From Pedobacter sp. L105 (GTDB lineage: Bacteria; Bacteroidota; Bacteroidia; Sphingobacteriales; Sphingobacteriaceae), in contig NZ_LMUP01000002.1 in assembly GCF_009765875.1 (NCBI RefSeq), forward strand, positions 310,001 to 374,000: a stretch of 64,000 nucleotides of DNA, in the 5' to 3' direction. The translations under genes were made by a program, and so were the position numbers. The stretch's first letter is position 1; each line of letters begins with the position of its first letter. Below the pieces are notes generated by a model, which was not told where the DNA came from, did no database searches, and was given only the letters and a program-made list of their open reading frames with translations. Shown here piece by piece: positions 8,708-17,667 of the stretch.

Positions 8708-9557
8708 TAATCCCATCGGCCATACCTACCCTTGGAACATGGATCTGTTTGATACCGGTCCATTTCATCAGGGTAATAAAGATTTCACAGGCCGGAATGA
8801 TCACGTCTGCACGATCCGGATTTAAATCGAAGATCTGCATTCTTTCTTTCAGGGAATGTCCGTTCAGCTGGTTATAAAGTGATTTTAATTTCATGAAGGT
8901 TAAAGGCATACCTTCCTTTTCATTGGCCATCTTATATAACTTATTGATATTTCCGCCGGTACCAATACCTGCCAGGTTTTTATGGGCTTTGGTCTGCTCT
9001 TTTACCCAGAGTTTCATTTCCTCCCAGGTTTCTTCCTTATCCTGGTTGTCCAGAATACGTATTGTTCCAATATTAAAAGATTTGGAAGCTACAGGTACTT
9101 TATTTACAAAAACAGAAAGCTCAGTACTGCCTCCGCCAACATCAATGTACAGATAATTTTTATTGATATCGAGGTTTTTTTCAATATGGTTTGCATAGAT
9201 AATATTAGCTTCCCTCTGTCCTTCAATGATCTCCAGGTCGAGGTTAGCTTTCTCTTTAATCAGCTTTATGATTTCCTGTCCATTTTCTGCTTCACGCATA
9301 GAGGAAGTAGCGCAGGCCAGGTATTCAGACACCTGATAAACGTCCATCAGGTTTTTAAAAGCTATCATTGTTTTCAGCAGGTCTTCGATTTTACGTGCAG
9401 AAATCAAATGATCAAGAAAAGCATCGTCGCCCAAACGTAAAGGTACCCTCACCAGTGTATTTTTTTTGAATTCGAACCCCTTTTCGGTATAGGTTATATC
9501 TGCGATAAGCAGTCTAACCGCATTAGAGCCAACGTCTATCGCAGCATATCTCAGCAT
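8670..9557 (-). CDS. ppx: Ppx/GppA family exopolyphosphatase
   Basis: ASKHA-fold phosphatase that releases phosphate from polyphosphate (or hydrolyses pppGpp). It has 295 residues, the short two-domain form without the C-terminal HD region of E. coli Ppx. Phosphate-binding loops are DVGSN at residues 8-12 and GGGSTEL at 141-147. The usual EEA after the EGQ turn reads REA (Arg115-Glu116), seen in short Bacteroidota-type members. It starts 6 bases after ppk, so kinase and phosphatase form one operon. Its 3' end overlaps the PPTase gene on the opposite strand. Confidence 0.88.
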   Translation of the reverse strand: MLRYAAIDVGSNAVRLLIADITYTEKGFEFKKNTLVRVPLRLGDDAFLDHLISARKIEDLLKTMIAFKNLMDVYQVSEYLACATSSMREAENGQEIIKLIKEKANLDLEIIEGQREANIIYANHIEKNLDINKNYLYIDVGGGSTELSVFVNKVPVASKSFNIGTIRILDNQDKEETWEEMKLWVKEQTKAHKNLAGIGTGGNINKLYKMANEKEGMPLTFMKLKSLYNQLNGHSLKERMQIFDLNPDRADVIIPACEIFITLMKWTGIKQIHVPRVGMADGIINLLIEENLNKQ

Positions 9558-9563
9558 AATATT

Positions 9564-11621
9564 TTACTGGTGTTTGGTTTTTAAGTAATTATAAGTTTGA
9601 ACCTGTGCTCTCACCTTTGTGCTGAGTCGGTTTTTATGATATTTGTTGTTATTCATCCTGGTGATATCTCTGGATTTTACATTATCCTGCAATTGAAAAT
9701 CAATGATATCCCTGATCTCCTGTTTCACATCTTCATCCAGTACAGGAAAGCCAACTTCCACACGGTGTTCGAAATTCCTGCTCATCAAATCGCCGGAAGA
9801 CAGGAAAATTTCTTCCTTACCGTCGTTTCCATAAATGAATACCCGGGCATGCTCCAGATATCTGTCGATGATACTGATGGCGGTAATGTTTTCACTGAAG
9901 CCTTTTACACCAGGAACCAAACAGCAAATACCACGGACAATCAGCTGTATCTTTACGCCTGCATTGCTGGCCTCATATAACTTTTCGATAAAACCTTCGT
10001 CAGCAAGACTGTTTACTTTAAAAATCAGGTAAGCTGGTTTGCCGGATTTGGCAATTTTAATTTCGCGGTTAATCAGCGTATAAAACTTTTTCCTTGATTC
10101 TAAAGGAGAAACGATCAGATGTTTAAAGCCCGAAGCGACTGTCTTTTTGTTCAGCGCAGCAAACAGCTTGATCAAGTCATGGGTAATTTCCTTTTTTGCG
10201 GTAAAAATACTGTGATCACAATATAACCGCGCTGTTTTTTCATTGAAATTGCCTGTTGCCAGGTTAGCGTAATATACAGGCCGCCCACGTTCTATACGGG
10301 TTACCAGGCAAATTTTGGAATGCACTTTATAATCTGTCAACCCATAGTTTACATGTACTCCTTCTTCCTCCAGCCTGTTTGTCCAGAAGATATTGGCGCG
10401 TTCATCAAATCTTGCTTTTAATTCTACCAGGCAATTTACCTTTTTACCGTTTTTAGCGGCATTAATCAATGCATTGATTACCCTTGAATTTTCCGCCAGT
10501 CGGTATAAAGTAATATTGATTGCGGTAACCTTGGGATCTATGGCTGCTTCACGCAGAAATAAAATGATATAGTCATAAGACTGGTATGGCAGATTAATGA
10601 GATAATCCTTTTCTGCCAGTTTATCAAAGATACTTTGTGTACGGTGTAAGCCATGTACTTTTAGAGGAACGCTGGGTGCGTATTCTAAACTCTTGTCCCC
10701 CACGTTCGGGAACCTGATAAAATCACCAAAACGATGGTACCTGTTTCCGGGAATTAAGCTTTCTGCCTCAATTTTCAATTTGGCCACCAATACGCTTAAC
10801 ATATCAAATGGCATTTCTGTATCATACAGTAAACGCATAGGTTTACCCTTCTTACGTTTATCCAGACTTGTCTTTAGTTCATCGATAAACTTTTCACTCA
10901 CATTTTTATCAATGTCCAGTTCTGCATCTCTGGTTAGCTGTATAGAAAAAGCATCCAGCTCATCATATTTAAATACATAAAAGATATCATCTAAACAGTA
11001 CTTGATAATATCCTCGGCAAGAATGATAAACTTTAAGCCATTAGTCTCCGGCAGCACCAGAAACCTTGGCAATTCAGGAGGCAGTTCAATTAAAGCATAA
11101 CGTTCTTCTTTCTTTCCTGACTTCTTTTTTAGGCGTACAAAAAAATAGAGGTAACGGTCTTTTAATTCAGGGAAAGGCTTGTCCAGATCAACCATGATCG
11201 GTACCACGTTGGAAAGTATCTTATCCCTGAAATGTTCTCTTACAAACTCTCCCCTGGCTACGTTTAGCTGGGTATCATTTAAAATAAAAATACGGTTTTG
11301 CGCCAGTTCATTAATTAGTGTAGCCTGAAAAAGCTGCTCAAATTTACGTTCCTGTCTAACTACAATATTTTTTATTTCATTGAGTATTTTTTTTGGATTA
11401 AATCCTAATAATTCTTTTGTTTTGTCGTTCAAATTGGACAGTCTGGTCATTGTAGCCACACGTACCCTATAGAACTCCTCCAAATTAGAAGAGAAAATAG
11501 ATAGAAATTTAATCCGTTCAATCAGGGGGACTGTTTCATCAGATGCCTCCTGTAATACACGTTCATTAAAATATAACCAGCTGATCTCTCTATTTAAAAA
11601 TGGTGCCTTTTTCTTAGCCAT
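9564..11621 (-). CDS. ppk1: Polyphosphate kinase 1
   Basis: Makes inorganic polyphosphate from ATP reversibly, at the membrane or in the cytoplasm. At 685 residues it is the usual size. It starts with the conserved NREISWLYFNERVL segment (N domain) and ends with two phospholipase-D-like domains. The autophosphorylated His is His434 in YKVHSKI, and the second essential His is His591 in YLEHARVF, matching E. coli His435 and His592. First gene of the ppk-ppx operon. Confidence 0.96.
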   Translation of the reverse strand: MAKKKAPFLNREISWLYFNERVLQEASDETVPLIERIKFLSIFSSNLEEFYRVRVATMTRLSNLNDKTKELLGFNPKKILNEIKNIVVRQERKFEQLFQATLINELAQNRIFILNDTQLNVARGEFVREHFRDKILSNVVPIMVDLDKPFPELKDRYLYFFVRLKKKSGKKEERYALIELPPELPRFLVLPETNGLKFIILAEDIIKYCLDDIFYVFKYDELDAFSIQLTRDAELDIDKNVSEKFIDELKTSLDKRKKGKPMRLLYDTEMPFDMLSVLVAKLKIEAESLIPGNRYHRFGDFIRFPNVGDKSLEYAPSVPLKVHGLHRTQSIFDKLAEKDYLINLPYQSYDYIILFLREAAIDPKVTAINITLYRLAENSRVINALINAAKNGKKVNCLVELKARFDERANIFWTNRLEEEGVHVNYGLTDYKVHSKICLVTRIERGRPVYYANLATGNFNEKTARLYCDHSIFTAKKEITHDLIKLFAALNKKTVASGFKHLIVSPLESRKKFYTLINREIKIAKSGKPAYLIFKVNSLADEGFIEKLYEASNAGVKIQLIVRGICCLVPGVKGFSENITAISIIDRYLEHARVFIYGNDGKEEIFLSSGDLMSRNFEHRVEVGFPVLDEDVKQEIRDIIDFQLQDNVKSRDITRMNNNKYHKNRLSTKVRAQVQTYNYLKTKHQ

Positions 11622-11723
11622 GGAGTAAAATCAAAAAAATCCCTATCGGGAAGGATGCCCAAAACTGCAAATTCTATTGTTAATTCAATGTTAATTATTT
11701 GATCATTAACAGTTCAGGAACAA

Positions 11724-12443
11724 CTATTCTTTTACGTCTTCGTTTGATTTTTCAACCGGGGCTTCTTCAGCAACATCAGTTTTTTCCGAACTTACTGTAG
11801 CTGCAGGACTAGTTGCATAGGTTCTTTTTCTAACAGCTGGTTTGGTAGTTTTTTTGACTGCAGGAGTAGCTTTAACAGTAGCAGCAGGGATAGTATCTGC
11901 AACTTTCTCAGTTTTAGCAACAAGTGTTTTAGCCGGGCTTTTTGCAGCAGCATTCCCTGGTTTAGGTCCTCTTTTAGCACCCTGAAAAGGAGTAGCGGCA
12001 GCAGTTTTAGCAGTTGTTTTTCTTGCACTAACTGGTTTACTGACAACTTCTTTAGCTTCAGTTGCAGCGGCAACTACAGGAACTTTAATACTGCTCGTAA
12101 CAGGTGTAGCTTTTGCCACTGCTTTTTTCACTTCTTTTACAGCTTTACCAGTACCTTTTACAACCGTATTTTTGCTCTGTTTTACTTTAGATTCAATTTG
12201 CTTTTCAGCCTTTTTCAGTTTAGCCTCCTCTTTTGGTGCGCTATCATTTGTTATTTTAAATTTCTTAACCATTTTGGCAGAAATTTCTTTAGCGGCTTTA
12301 GCAATGTCATCACCTATTTTTTCAGCGTCATGGCCAAGGTGGTTAATGGCTTCGATAAATTTCTGGGATAAACTTAATTCTAATTCTTTTTTAACTGCTT
12401 TTTTAGCAAGTTTTTTCTGCACTTTTGGTTTACGGGTTTTCAT
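11724..12443 (-). CDS. Lys/Ala-rich histone H1-like protein
   Basis: 239 residues. About the first 75 residues look helical (SQKFIEAINHLGHDAEKIGDDIAKAAKEI, shown here in parts: SQKFIEAINHLGHD then AEKIGDDIAKAAKEI). The rest is a low-complexity tail of K, A, P, T and V with KPAVRKRTY and AKRGPKPG patches, ending in an acidic stretch. Such tails resemble H1-like/Hc1-like DNA-binding proteins and AlgP-type regulators. There is no signal peptide, so it is probably nucleoid- or RNA-associated; this is inference from composition only. It is divergent from yajQ. Confidence 0.6.
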   Translation of the reverse strand: MKTRKPKVQKKLAKKAVKKELELSLSQKFIEAINHLGHDAEKIGDDIAKAAKEISAKMVKKFKITNDSAPKEEAKLKKAEKQIESKVKQSKNTVVKGTGKAVKEVKKAVAKATPVTSSIKVPVVAAATEAKEVVSKPVSARKTTAKTAAATPFQGAKRGPKPGNAAAKSPAKTLVAKTEKVADTIPAATVKATPAVKKTTKPAVRKRTYATSPAATVSSEKTDVAEEAPVEKSNEDVKE

Positions 12444-12456
12444 ATGTATATATTTG
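12424..12456 (+). promoter_or_regulatory. Bacteroidota-type promoter of yajQ
   Basis: TTTG (12424-12427) and TATATTTG (12449-12456, an exact TAnnTTTG) are separated by 21 bases, the known spacing for the Bacteroidota housekeeping sigma factor. It overlaps the 5' end of the divergent Lys/Ala-rich gene and would give a leader of about 110 nucleotides before the yajQ ATG. Confidence 0.55.
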
Positions 12457-12516
12457 TTGTTTATGGTATGAAGCTTGCATTAATTAACGCAGGTCTCATT
12501 ATTTATGTTTAGCCTT

Positions 12517-12536
12517 GACGTTAAGTAATTAACGTC
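12517..12536. repeat. Inverted repeat in the yajQ leader
   Basis: Perfect 8-bp arms GACGTTAA and TTAACGTC with a 4-base spacer, ending 37 bases before the yajQ ATG. TAATTAACG also occurs as a direct copy at 12481-12489 and 12526-12534. It could be an operator or an RNA hairpin in the leader. Confidence 0.6.
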
Positions 12537-12573
12537 TTAAATCTAATATTTTTTTTATTCTAAAGCTATAATC

Positions 12574-13065
12574 ATGCCCACTTTCGATATTGTAAGTAAA
12601 GTTGACGCGCAGACATTGGACAACGCAATGAACAACGCAAAAAAAGAGATCCTTAACCGCTATGATTTCTCTACTTCTAAGAGTACCATTGACCACGATA
12701 AAAAAACCAATATCATTACCATCGTTACTGAAGATGATATGCGTTTGAAAGCCATAGAAGATTCTATTATTTCACGCATGATGAAACAAAATTTAGATCC
12801 TAAGAGTCTTGATTTTGGTAAAGAAGTTTATGCTTCCGGAAATATGATCAGGAAAGAAATTTCCATCAAAGAGGGAATAGATAAAGAGACTGCCAAAAAA
12901 GTAGTGGCAAAAATTAAAGCCAGCGGATTAAAAGTTCAACCTTCGATGATGGACGACCAGGTAAGGGTACAAAGCAAAAATATTGACGACCTGCAAAAGG
13001 TTATTGCTTTATGTAAAGGCGAAGATTTCGGCCAGCCACTTCAGTTTATCAACATGCGTAATTAA
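12574..13065 (+). CDS. yajQ: YajQ family nucleotide/cyclic-di-GMP-binding protein
   Basis: 163-residue protein of the YajQ/UPF0234 family. It has the standard beginning MPTFDIVSKVDAQTLDNA, the NRYDF motif early on, and the VRVQSKNIDDLQ motif near the end. Family members fold as two ferredoxin-like domains and bind nucleotides; a Xanthomonas member binds cyclic di-GMP. Which ligand applies here is not known. The GNAT gene begins 8 bases downstream, so they are probably cotranscribed. Confidence 0.93.
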   Translation: MPTFDIVSKVDAQTLDNAMNNAKKEILNRYDFSTSKSTIDHDKKTNIITIVTEDDMRLKAIEDSIISRMMKQNLDPKSLDFGKEVYASGNMIRKEISIKEGIDKETAKKVVAKIKASGLKVQPSMMDDQVRVQSKNIDDLQKVIALCKGEDFGQPLQFINMRN

Positions 13066-13073
13066 GTTTTAAA

Positions 13074-13523
13074 ATGGAGATCACAGAAAACGGCTTTCTC
13101 TTTTCTGACGATAAAAATAAGATTGATGCAATAGCCATACATGATTACCTCAGTACACAGTCTTATTGGGCACAGGGAATTCCATTGGCAACTGTAAAGA
13201 GATCTATCGCTAATTCTCTTTGTTTTGGCGTTTATAAGGATAAAGAGCAGATAGGTTTTGCCAGATGGATAACCGACACTGCTACTTTTGCCTATCTCGC
13301 GGATGTATACATCAAAGAGGAATTTCGCGGACTGGGTTTATCAAAAAAACTAATGTCACTAATGTTATTTCATCAGGATTTGCAGGGATTGAGAAGATAC
13401 CAGCTGGCTACCAGGGATGCACATGGTTTATATAGCCAATTTGGTTTTGCAGCATTGGAAGATCCGGATAATATCATGGCAATTGTCATCAAAAATGCCT
13501 ACAAAAAAGCCATCGATAACTAG
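13074..13523 (+). CDS. GNAT family N-acetyltransferase
   Basis: 149-residue acetyl-CoA-dependent acetyltransferase. The acetyl-CoA pyrophosphate loop RGLGLSKKLM follows the beta strand YLADVYIKEEF, as in GNAT motif A. The C-terminal YSQFGF segment matches GNAT motif B. The substrate is unknown. Its stop codon lies in the loop of the terminator at 13503-13541. Confidence 0.85.
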   Translation: MEITENGFLFSDDKNKIDAIAIHDYLSTQSYWAQGIPLATVKRSIANSLCFGVYKDKEQIGFARWITDTATFAYLADVYIKEEFRGLGLSKKLMSLMLFHQDLQGLRRYQLATRDAHGLYSQFGFAALEDPDNIMAIVIKNAYKKAIDN

Positions 13524-13541
13524 TCATCGATGGCTTTTTTT
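13503..13541. terminator. Bidirectional terminator between GNAT gene and GH43
   Basis: Arms AAAAAGCCATCGAT and ATCGATGGCTTTTT with a short loop, T runs on both strands. The left arm is coding sequence: the last codons of the GNAT gene form the hairpin and its TAG is in the loop. It serves the convergent GH43 gene too. Confidence 0.88.
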
Positions 13542-13553
13542 ATTTATTAACGT

Positions 13554-14531
13554 TTAATCTAAACGCTGTCCTTTAACACCTTCTTTAGTAATGATTACAG
13601 GTTTAATCAGCCCATTTTCATCAAAAGACATTACATCTATACAAGTCTCCCTGTGGTTACCATCTGTTTCTGTTAATGGCCTCCTGTGGTAAACAATATA
13701 CCAGAGATCTTTTTTTGCGTTGTGAATAATAGAGTGGTGACCTGCTCCTGTTGCAATCGCCGGGTCTTGCTTTAAGATTTTTCCGATTCTTTTGAACGGA
13801 CCAAGCGGAGAATCTGACATCGCATAGGCAACAGAATAATCAGGGCCTGTCCAGCCACCTTCAGACCACATGAAATAATATTTTCCTTTTCTCACGAACA
13901 TATAGGGACCTTCAACATATTTGTCGGGAGTGATCTCTTTGTACGTTTGTCCGTCTTTAAAAGGAACCAGTGATTTAAAATCTTTACTCAGTTTTACGAT
14001 ATTACAATGCGACCAGCCACCGTAGATCATGTAATATTGGCCGTCTGTATCTTTAAATATAAACTGGTCTATCGGCTGTGCGCCATTATGGAAACTACCA
14101 ACAAGTGGTTTACCAATTAAATCTTTGTAAGGTCCACCGGGATGATTGGAAACCGATACACCAATACCGCCCAGTTCTTTATCATTTTGAATATCATTGG
14201 CGCCAAAGAATAAGTAGTACTTATTTTCTTTTTCTACAATACCAGGCGCCCACATCGCTTTTTTAGCCCATTTAACGCCTGAAGTATCTAATACATGCGG
14301 ATGTTTTGTCCAGGTAATCAGGTCTTCAGAGCTAAAAGCATCCAGGAAAACCTGTTCCTTATAGGGTGCAGAAAAAGTAGGATATACCCAATATTGTTTA
14401 TTAAAAATAGCAGATTCCGGATCGGCATACCAACCCTTAAAAATAGGGTTTCCTGAAGTTGTTTTTTCCTGTGCAAAACTGCAGGTAAACACTGCAGAAA
14501 CCAGTAAAAATGTAGCGGCAAAAATTCTCAT
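13554..14531 (-). CDS. Glycoside hydrolase family 43, exported
   Basis: 325 residues with a signal peptide (residues 1-20, ending SFA-QE). The five-bladed propeller catalytic residues of GH43 can be assigned: Asp37 in WYADPE (base), Asp155 in PIDQF (pKa modulator) and Glu207 in VEGPYMF (acid). It probably removes arabinose, xylose or galactose side residues in the periplasm or at the surface. It lies 39 bases downstream of the conserved unknown on the same strand and is not part of the large PUL. Substrate cannot be told from sequence. Confidence 0.85.
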   Translation of the reverse strand: MRIFAATFLLVSAVFTCSFAQEKTTSGNPIFKGWYADPESAIFNKQYWVYPTFSAPYKEQVFLDAFSSEDLITWTKHPHVLDTSGVKWAKKAMWAPGIVEKENKYYLFFGANDIQNDKELGGIGVSVSNHPGGPYKDLIGKPLVGSFHNGAQPIDQFIFKDTDGQYYMIYGGWSHCNIVKLSKDFKSLVPFKDGQTYKEITPDKYVEGPYMFVRKGKYYFMWSEGGWTGPDYSVAYAMSDSPLGPFKRIGKILKQDPAIATGAGHHSIIHNAKKDLWYIVYHRRPLTETDGNHRETCIDVMSFDENGLIKPVIITKEGVKGQRLD

Positions 14532-14570
14532 AAGCGGGTTTAAAAATTAGGCGTATTCCAAAGGGTGAGT

Positions 14571-15884
14571 TCAAACGGTTTTTACGTCAGTCTCATTGTA
14601 ATCCTTAATGTCGCTAATATAGCCGTTCAGGATTAAAAAGTCGAACAACGGTTTAGCATCAGGCGTAACCGGCATATTCGCAGTAGTAATGACCTGGTTT
14701 GATTTTTTATCCAGGTAAGGATAAGCAAATAACTTTACATTCTGACTGAACATATCACTTACATAACTCATCAGCTGACTGGAATAATTTTCACCAAAAT
14801 TGCTGGAGTTAAATACAAATTTAAGGTTATTGATATTGGTAGATATGCCTACGCTTTTCGGTTTACACCTGCCCAGGTATTTAGCCAGTTTATTGTGACG
14901 TGCAAAGTTGGATACGATGACCAGGTTACCGGTTTTACACATTTCTTCTGCACGCTGGGCTACAGCCCGCAGGTCAATATCTTCGTGGTTGATTTCATCC
15001 GCGGTCAGCACATTGGACAACAATACTTCAATCAATACGCTCAGGTTTTCTTTTTTTACATGTTCGGTTCTTTGAAACTGATCAACCGCTTTATTGAACA
15101 TGCTAAAATTAGGCAGTGATTTCTGCGCATATTTTGTCCTGAGGATCATGATGTCTTTTTTGTACAGCAGATCTTTAGCCAGGCAAGGGTTACCCAGAGA
15201 ATCAAAGATGGCAGCATCAGAGAAGTCCTTTACAATCAGGTACAAGTTCAGCAGGATATTGTTGATGTTTTTAAAAACAGGTCCGCTAACAGAGATCAAG
15301 TCGATTTCTACAGAACCTACAGTTAGGTTTTCTGCCAATGACTCAATCATATTTTTCGGCTCATTATGATAGTAAAAAGCCGCATAAACCAGATTTACAC
15401 CTATAGTGCCTAATACGTTCTGCTGTAAAGCAGCATCCGTATCCAGTAACCTGACATGAAAAAATATCTCATTGGGTTCTCCGCCTGGTTCAGTCTGAAA
15501 TTTAATTCCAATCCATCCATGAGGATCATTTGATTTGTTATAATTCAGTGTGGTTACCGTATCTGCGAAAGCAAAAAACGTTCTGGAATCATATTTTTCA
15601 CCGCTTAACCTTTCTGTAAGTAGTTCAAATTCATGGTTAAGCATCTTTTTTAGCCTCGACTGGCTTACATATCTTCCTGTTTCTTCTGCACCATATATCG
15701 CATCACTAAAGGTCATATCATAGGCAGACATAGTTTTAGCCACTGTTCCCGAAGCTGCACCGGCAGTAAAAAAATTACGTGCTACTTCCTGCCCTGCCCC
15801 AATCTCAGCAAAAGTTCCGTAAATATTAGGGTTTAAATTAATATTTAAGGCTTTACGCTTGGTATCAAGAATTTCTCTTTCCAT
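14571..15884 (-). CDS. Conserved Bacteroidota protein of unknown function
   Basis: 437 residues from the ATG at 15884 (start MEREILDTKRKALNINLNP); an upstream in-frame ATG at 15902 gives six extra residues that overlap promoter-like sequence. I recognise it as a well conserved family without a known role. It has no signal peptide or membrane helix, so it is cytoplasmic. An N-terminal segment rich in Gly/Ala (IGAGQEVARNFFTAGAASG) looks like a nucleotide- or cofactor-binding loop, but no known fold can be assigned. A central part (NLVIVSNFARHNKLAKYL) resembles a Rossmann-like strand-helix. It must not be read as a TonB-dependent receptor, as it has no barrel or plug features. Confidence 0.75.
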   Translation of the reverse strand: MEREILDTKRKALNINLNPNIYGTFAEIGAGQEVARNFFTAGAASGTVAKTMSAYDMTFSDAIYGAEETGRYVSQSRLKKMLNHEFELLTERLSGEKYDSRTFFAFADTVTTLNYNKSNDPHGWIGIKFQTEPGGEPNEIFFHVRLLDTDAALQQNVLGTIGVNLVYAAFYYHNEPKNMIESLAENLTVGSVEIDLISVSGPVFKNINNILLNLYLIVKDFSDAAIFDSLGNPCLAKDLLYKKDIMILRTKYAQKSLPNFSMFNKAVDQFQRTEHVKKENLSVLIEVLLSNVLTADEINHEDIDLRAVAQRAEEMCKTGNLVIVSNFARHNKLAKYLGRCKPKSVGISTNINNLKFVFNSSNFGENYSSQLMSYVSDMFSQNVKLFAYPYLDKKSNQVITTANMPVTPDAKPLFDFLILNGYISDIKDYNETDVKTV

Positions 15885-15888
15885 TCCG

Positions 15889-15896
15889 CAAAAATA
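15889..15896 (-). promoter_or_regulatory. Possible -7 element of the conserved unknown
   Basis: TATTTTTG on the minus strand, only four bases before the ATG at 15884. If it is a true -7 element, transcription would begin at or next to the start codon (leaderless). No TTTG at -33 is visible. Confidence 0.25.
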
Positions 15897-15920
15897 GCAC
15901 AAATGCCCGAATTTGAGGGA

Positions 15921-15928
15921 TATTTTTG
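15921..15928 (+). promoter_or_regulatory. Possible -7 element of the ABC ATPase gene
   Basis: TATTTTTG (exact TAnnTTTG) 17 bases before the ATG at 15946, facing away from the divergent unknown gene. The -33 element is not clear. Confidence 0.3.
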
Positions 15929-15945
15929 TCTATATTGGTCATCTG

Positions 15946-17616
15946 ATGCTAAATGTAATCGATCTAAATATCCAGTTTTTTAATCAGGAAGAACGCTCCT
16001 GGCACACCGCAGTAAAAAATATCAGTTTCAAAACAGAAAAAGGAAGGGTACTTGGGATAGTTGGCGAGTCGGGTTCCGGTAAATCTGTCACTTCATTTTC
16101 CATTATGCGCCTGCACGATCCGCAGAATACCAGGATTGGCGGTGATATTCTGTTTAATCAGGTCAGCTTACCTGCTTTATCCGATCAGGAGATGAATACC
16201 TACCGGGGAAACCGCATCGCGATGATCTTTCAGGAACCTATGACATCTCTTAACCCTGTTTTTACCTGTGGTTACCAGGTGCAGGAAGCCATTATATTAC
16301 ACCAGCATTTAAGTAAAGCAGCAGCCAGGGAAAAAACCGTCGCACTTTTTAAAGAAGTTCAATTACCGCGTCCGGAACTGCTATTCGATACTTATCCGCA
16401 TCAAATTTCCGGCGGACAGAAACAAAGGGTAATGATCGCCATGGCTTTAAGTTGTAACCCAGAACTGCTCATTGCCGATGAACCCACCACAGCCCTTGAT
16501 GCCACCGTTCAGCAAACTATCCTGCAACTGCTCCTTAAAATAAAAAAAGAAAGGGATATGGCTATGATTTTTATTTCGCATGACCTGGGAGTGATCAGTG
16601 AAATTGCGGACGATGTTGCGGTGATGTACAAAGGAGAAATTGTGGAGCAGGGACCGGTTACACAGCTTTTTCATCATCCGCAACATGCCTATACCAAAGG
16701 TTTGCTGGCCTGCAGGCCTTCCCCTTTGTACCGTTTAAAAAAATTGCCGGTGGTGGCAGATTTCATGGGGGCTAATGCCGTCCAGGAAATCACCCATCTG
16801 CTGGCTGCCAATAGTTATACACAACAGGAGATTGATGACAGAAGGAAAAAATTATATGCTTCCGCTCCGCTCCTTGAAATTAAAAATCTCTGCACCTGGT
16901 ATCCTTCGGTTAAAGCCGTTGACGACGTCAGCTTTAAGCTTTTTCCGGGAGAAACACTCGGTCTGGTTGGAGAATCAGGATGTGGTAAAACTACACTGGG
17001 CAGAACCATCCTCCGGCTCGCGGAACCTACCTCGGGTTCGATTTTTTTTGAGGGACAGGATATTACCCATTTAAAGAACAGTGATTTAAGAAAACTGAGA
17101 AAGGAGATCCAGCTGATTTTCCAGGACCCCTACTCTTCTTTAAACCCCAGGCTAACTGTAGGCAGCGCACTGATGGAGCCACTGCTGGTACACCGGTTAT
17201 TTAATTCTGAAAGACAGCGCAAGACCCATGTGCAGCAACTGCTGGAATTGGTAGATCTGCAGCCCGACCATCTAAACCGTTATCCACATGAATTTTCCGG
17301 CGGTCAGCGTCAGCGCATTGTTATTGCCCGTGCGTTGGCCCTGCAGCCCAAACTGATTATTTGTGATGAATCGGTATCTGCCCTGGATGTTTCTGTACAG
17401 GCACAGGTATTGAATTTACTGCGAAGATTGCAGCAGGAATTAGGTCTTACCTATATTTTTATCACACATGACCTGGCTGTGGTGAAACATTTATCAGACC
17501 GCATGATGGTGATGAATAAAGGGAAAATAGAGGAAGAAGGTTTCCCGGAAACCATCTATGAACACCCAAAATCCACCTATACAAAAAAATTAATCGCAGC
17601 AATTCCCGGCCTTTAA
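15946..17616 (+). CDS. ABC transporter ATPase, two fused nucleotide-binding domains (oligopeptide/nickel type)
   Basis: 556 residues from the ATG at 15946 (the frame is open to 15913). It holds two complete NBDs: Walker A GESGSGKS at residues 40-47 with signature SGGQKQR, and Walker A GESGCGKT at 342-349 with signature SGGQRQR, each followed by a Walker B aspartate-glutamate. This is the DppD-DppF/GsiA arrangement that energises peptide, glutathione or nickel importers, in one chain. No permease or binding-protein gene is adjacent, so its partner is encoded elsewhere. RNase R follows 51 bases downstream. Confidence 0.88.
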   Translation: MLNVIDLNIQFFNQEERSWHTAVKNISFKTEKGRVLGIVGESGSGKSVTSFSIMRLHDPQNTRIGGDILFNQVSLPALSDQEMNTYRGNRIAMIFQEPMTSLNPVFTCGYQVQEAIILHQHLSKAAAREKTVALFKEVQLPRPELLFDTYPHQISGGQKQRVMIAMALSCNPELLIADEPTTALDATVQQTILQLLLKIKKERDMAMIFISHDLGVISEIADDVAVMYKGEIVEQGPVTQLFHHPQHAYTKGLLACRPSPLYRLKKLPVVADFMGANAVQEITHLLAANSYTQQEIDDRRKKLYASAPLLEIKNLCTWYPSVKAVDDVSFKLFPGETLGLVGESGCGKTTLGRTILRLAEPTSGSIFFEGQDITHLKNSDLRKLRKEIQLIFQDPYSSLNPRLTVGSALMEPLLVHRLFNSERQRKTHVQQLLELVDLQPDHLNRYPHEFSGGQRQRIVIARALALQPKLIICDESVSALDVSVQAQVLNLLRRLQQELGLTYIFITHDLAVVKHLSDRMMVMNKGKIEEEGFPETIYEHPKSTYTKKLIAAIPGL

Positions 17617-17667
17617 GACCATAAGATTCGTTTCAAAGTGTTACCTTCGACATATTGACAAAATACT

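Noticed and set aside
11633..11652. Short hairpin TCCC-TATC-GGGA with T run between ppk and the Lys/Ala-rich gene
   Set aside because: The stem is only four base pairs, too weak to call a terminator.
11792..12073. Leucine-rich ORF inside the Lys/Ala-rich gene on the same strand
   Set aside because: It is a frame-shifted reading of the Lys/Ala repeats and has no independent start or context.
14571..15902. TonB-dependent receptor label for the conserved unknown
   Set aside because: No signal peptide, plug or barrel strands are visible in the translation.
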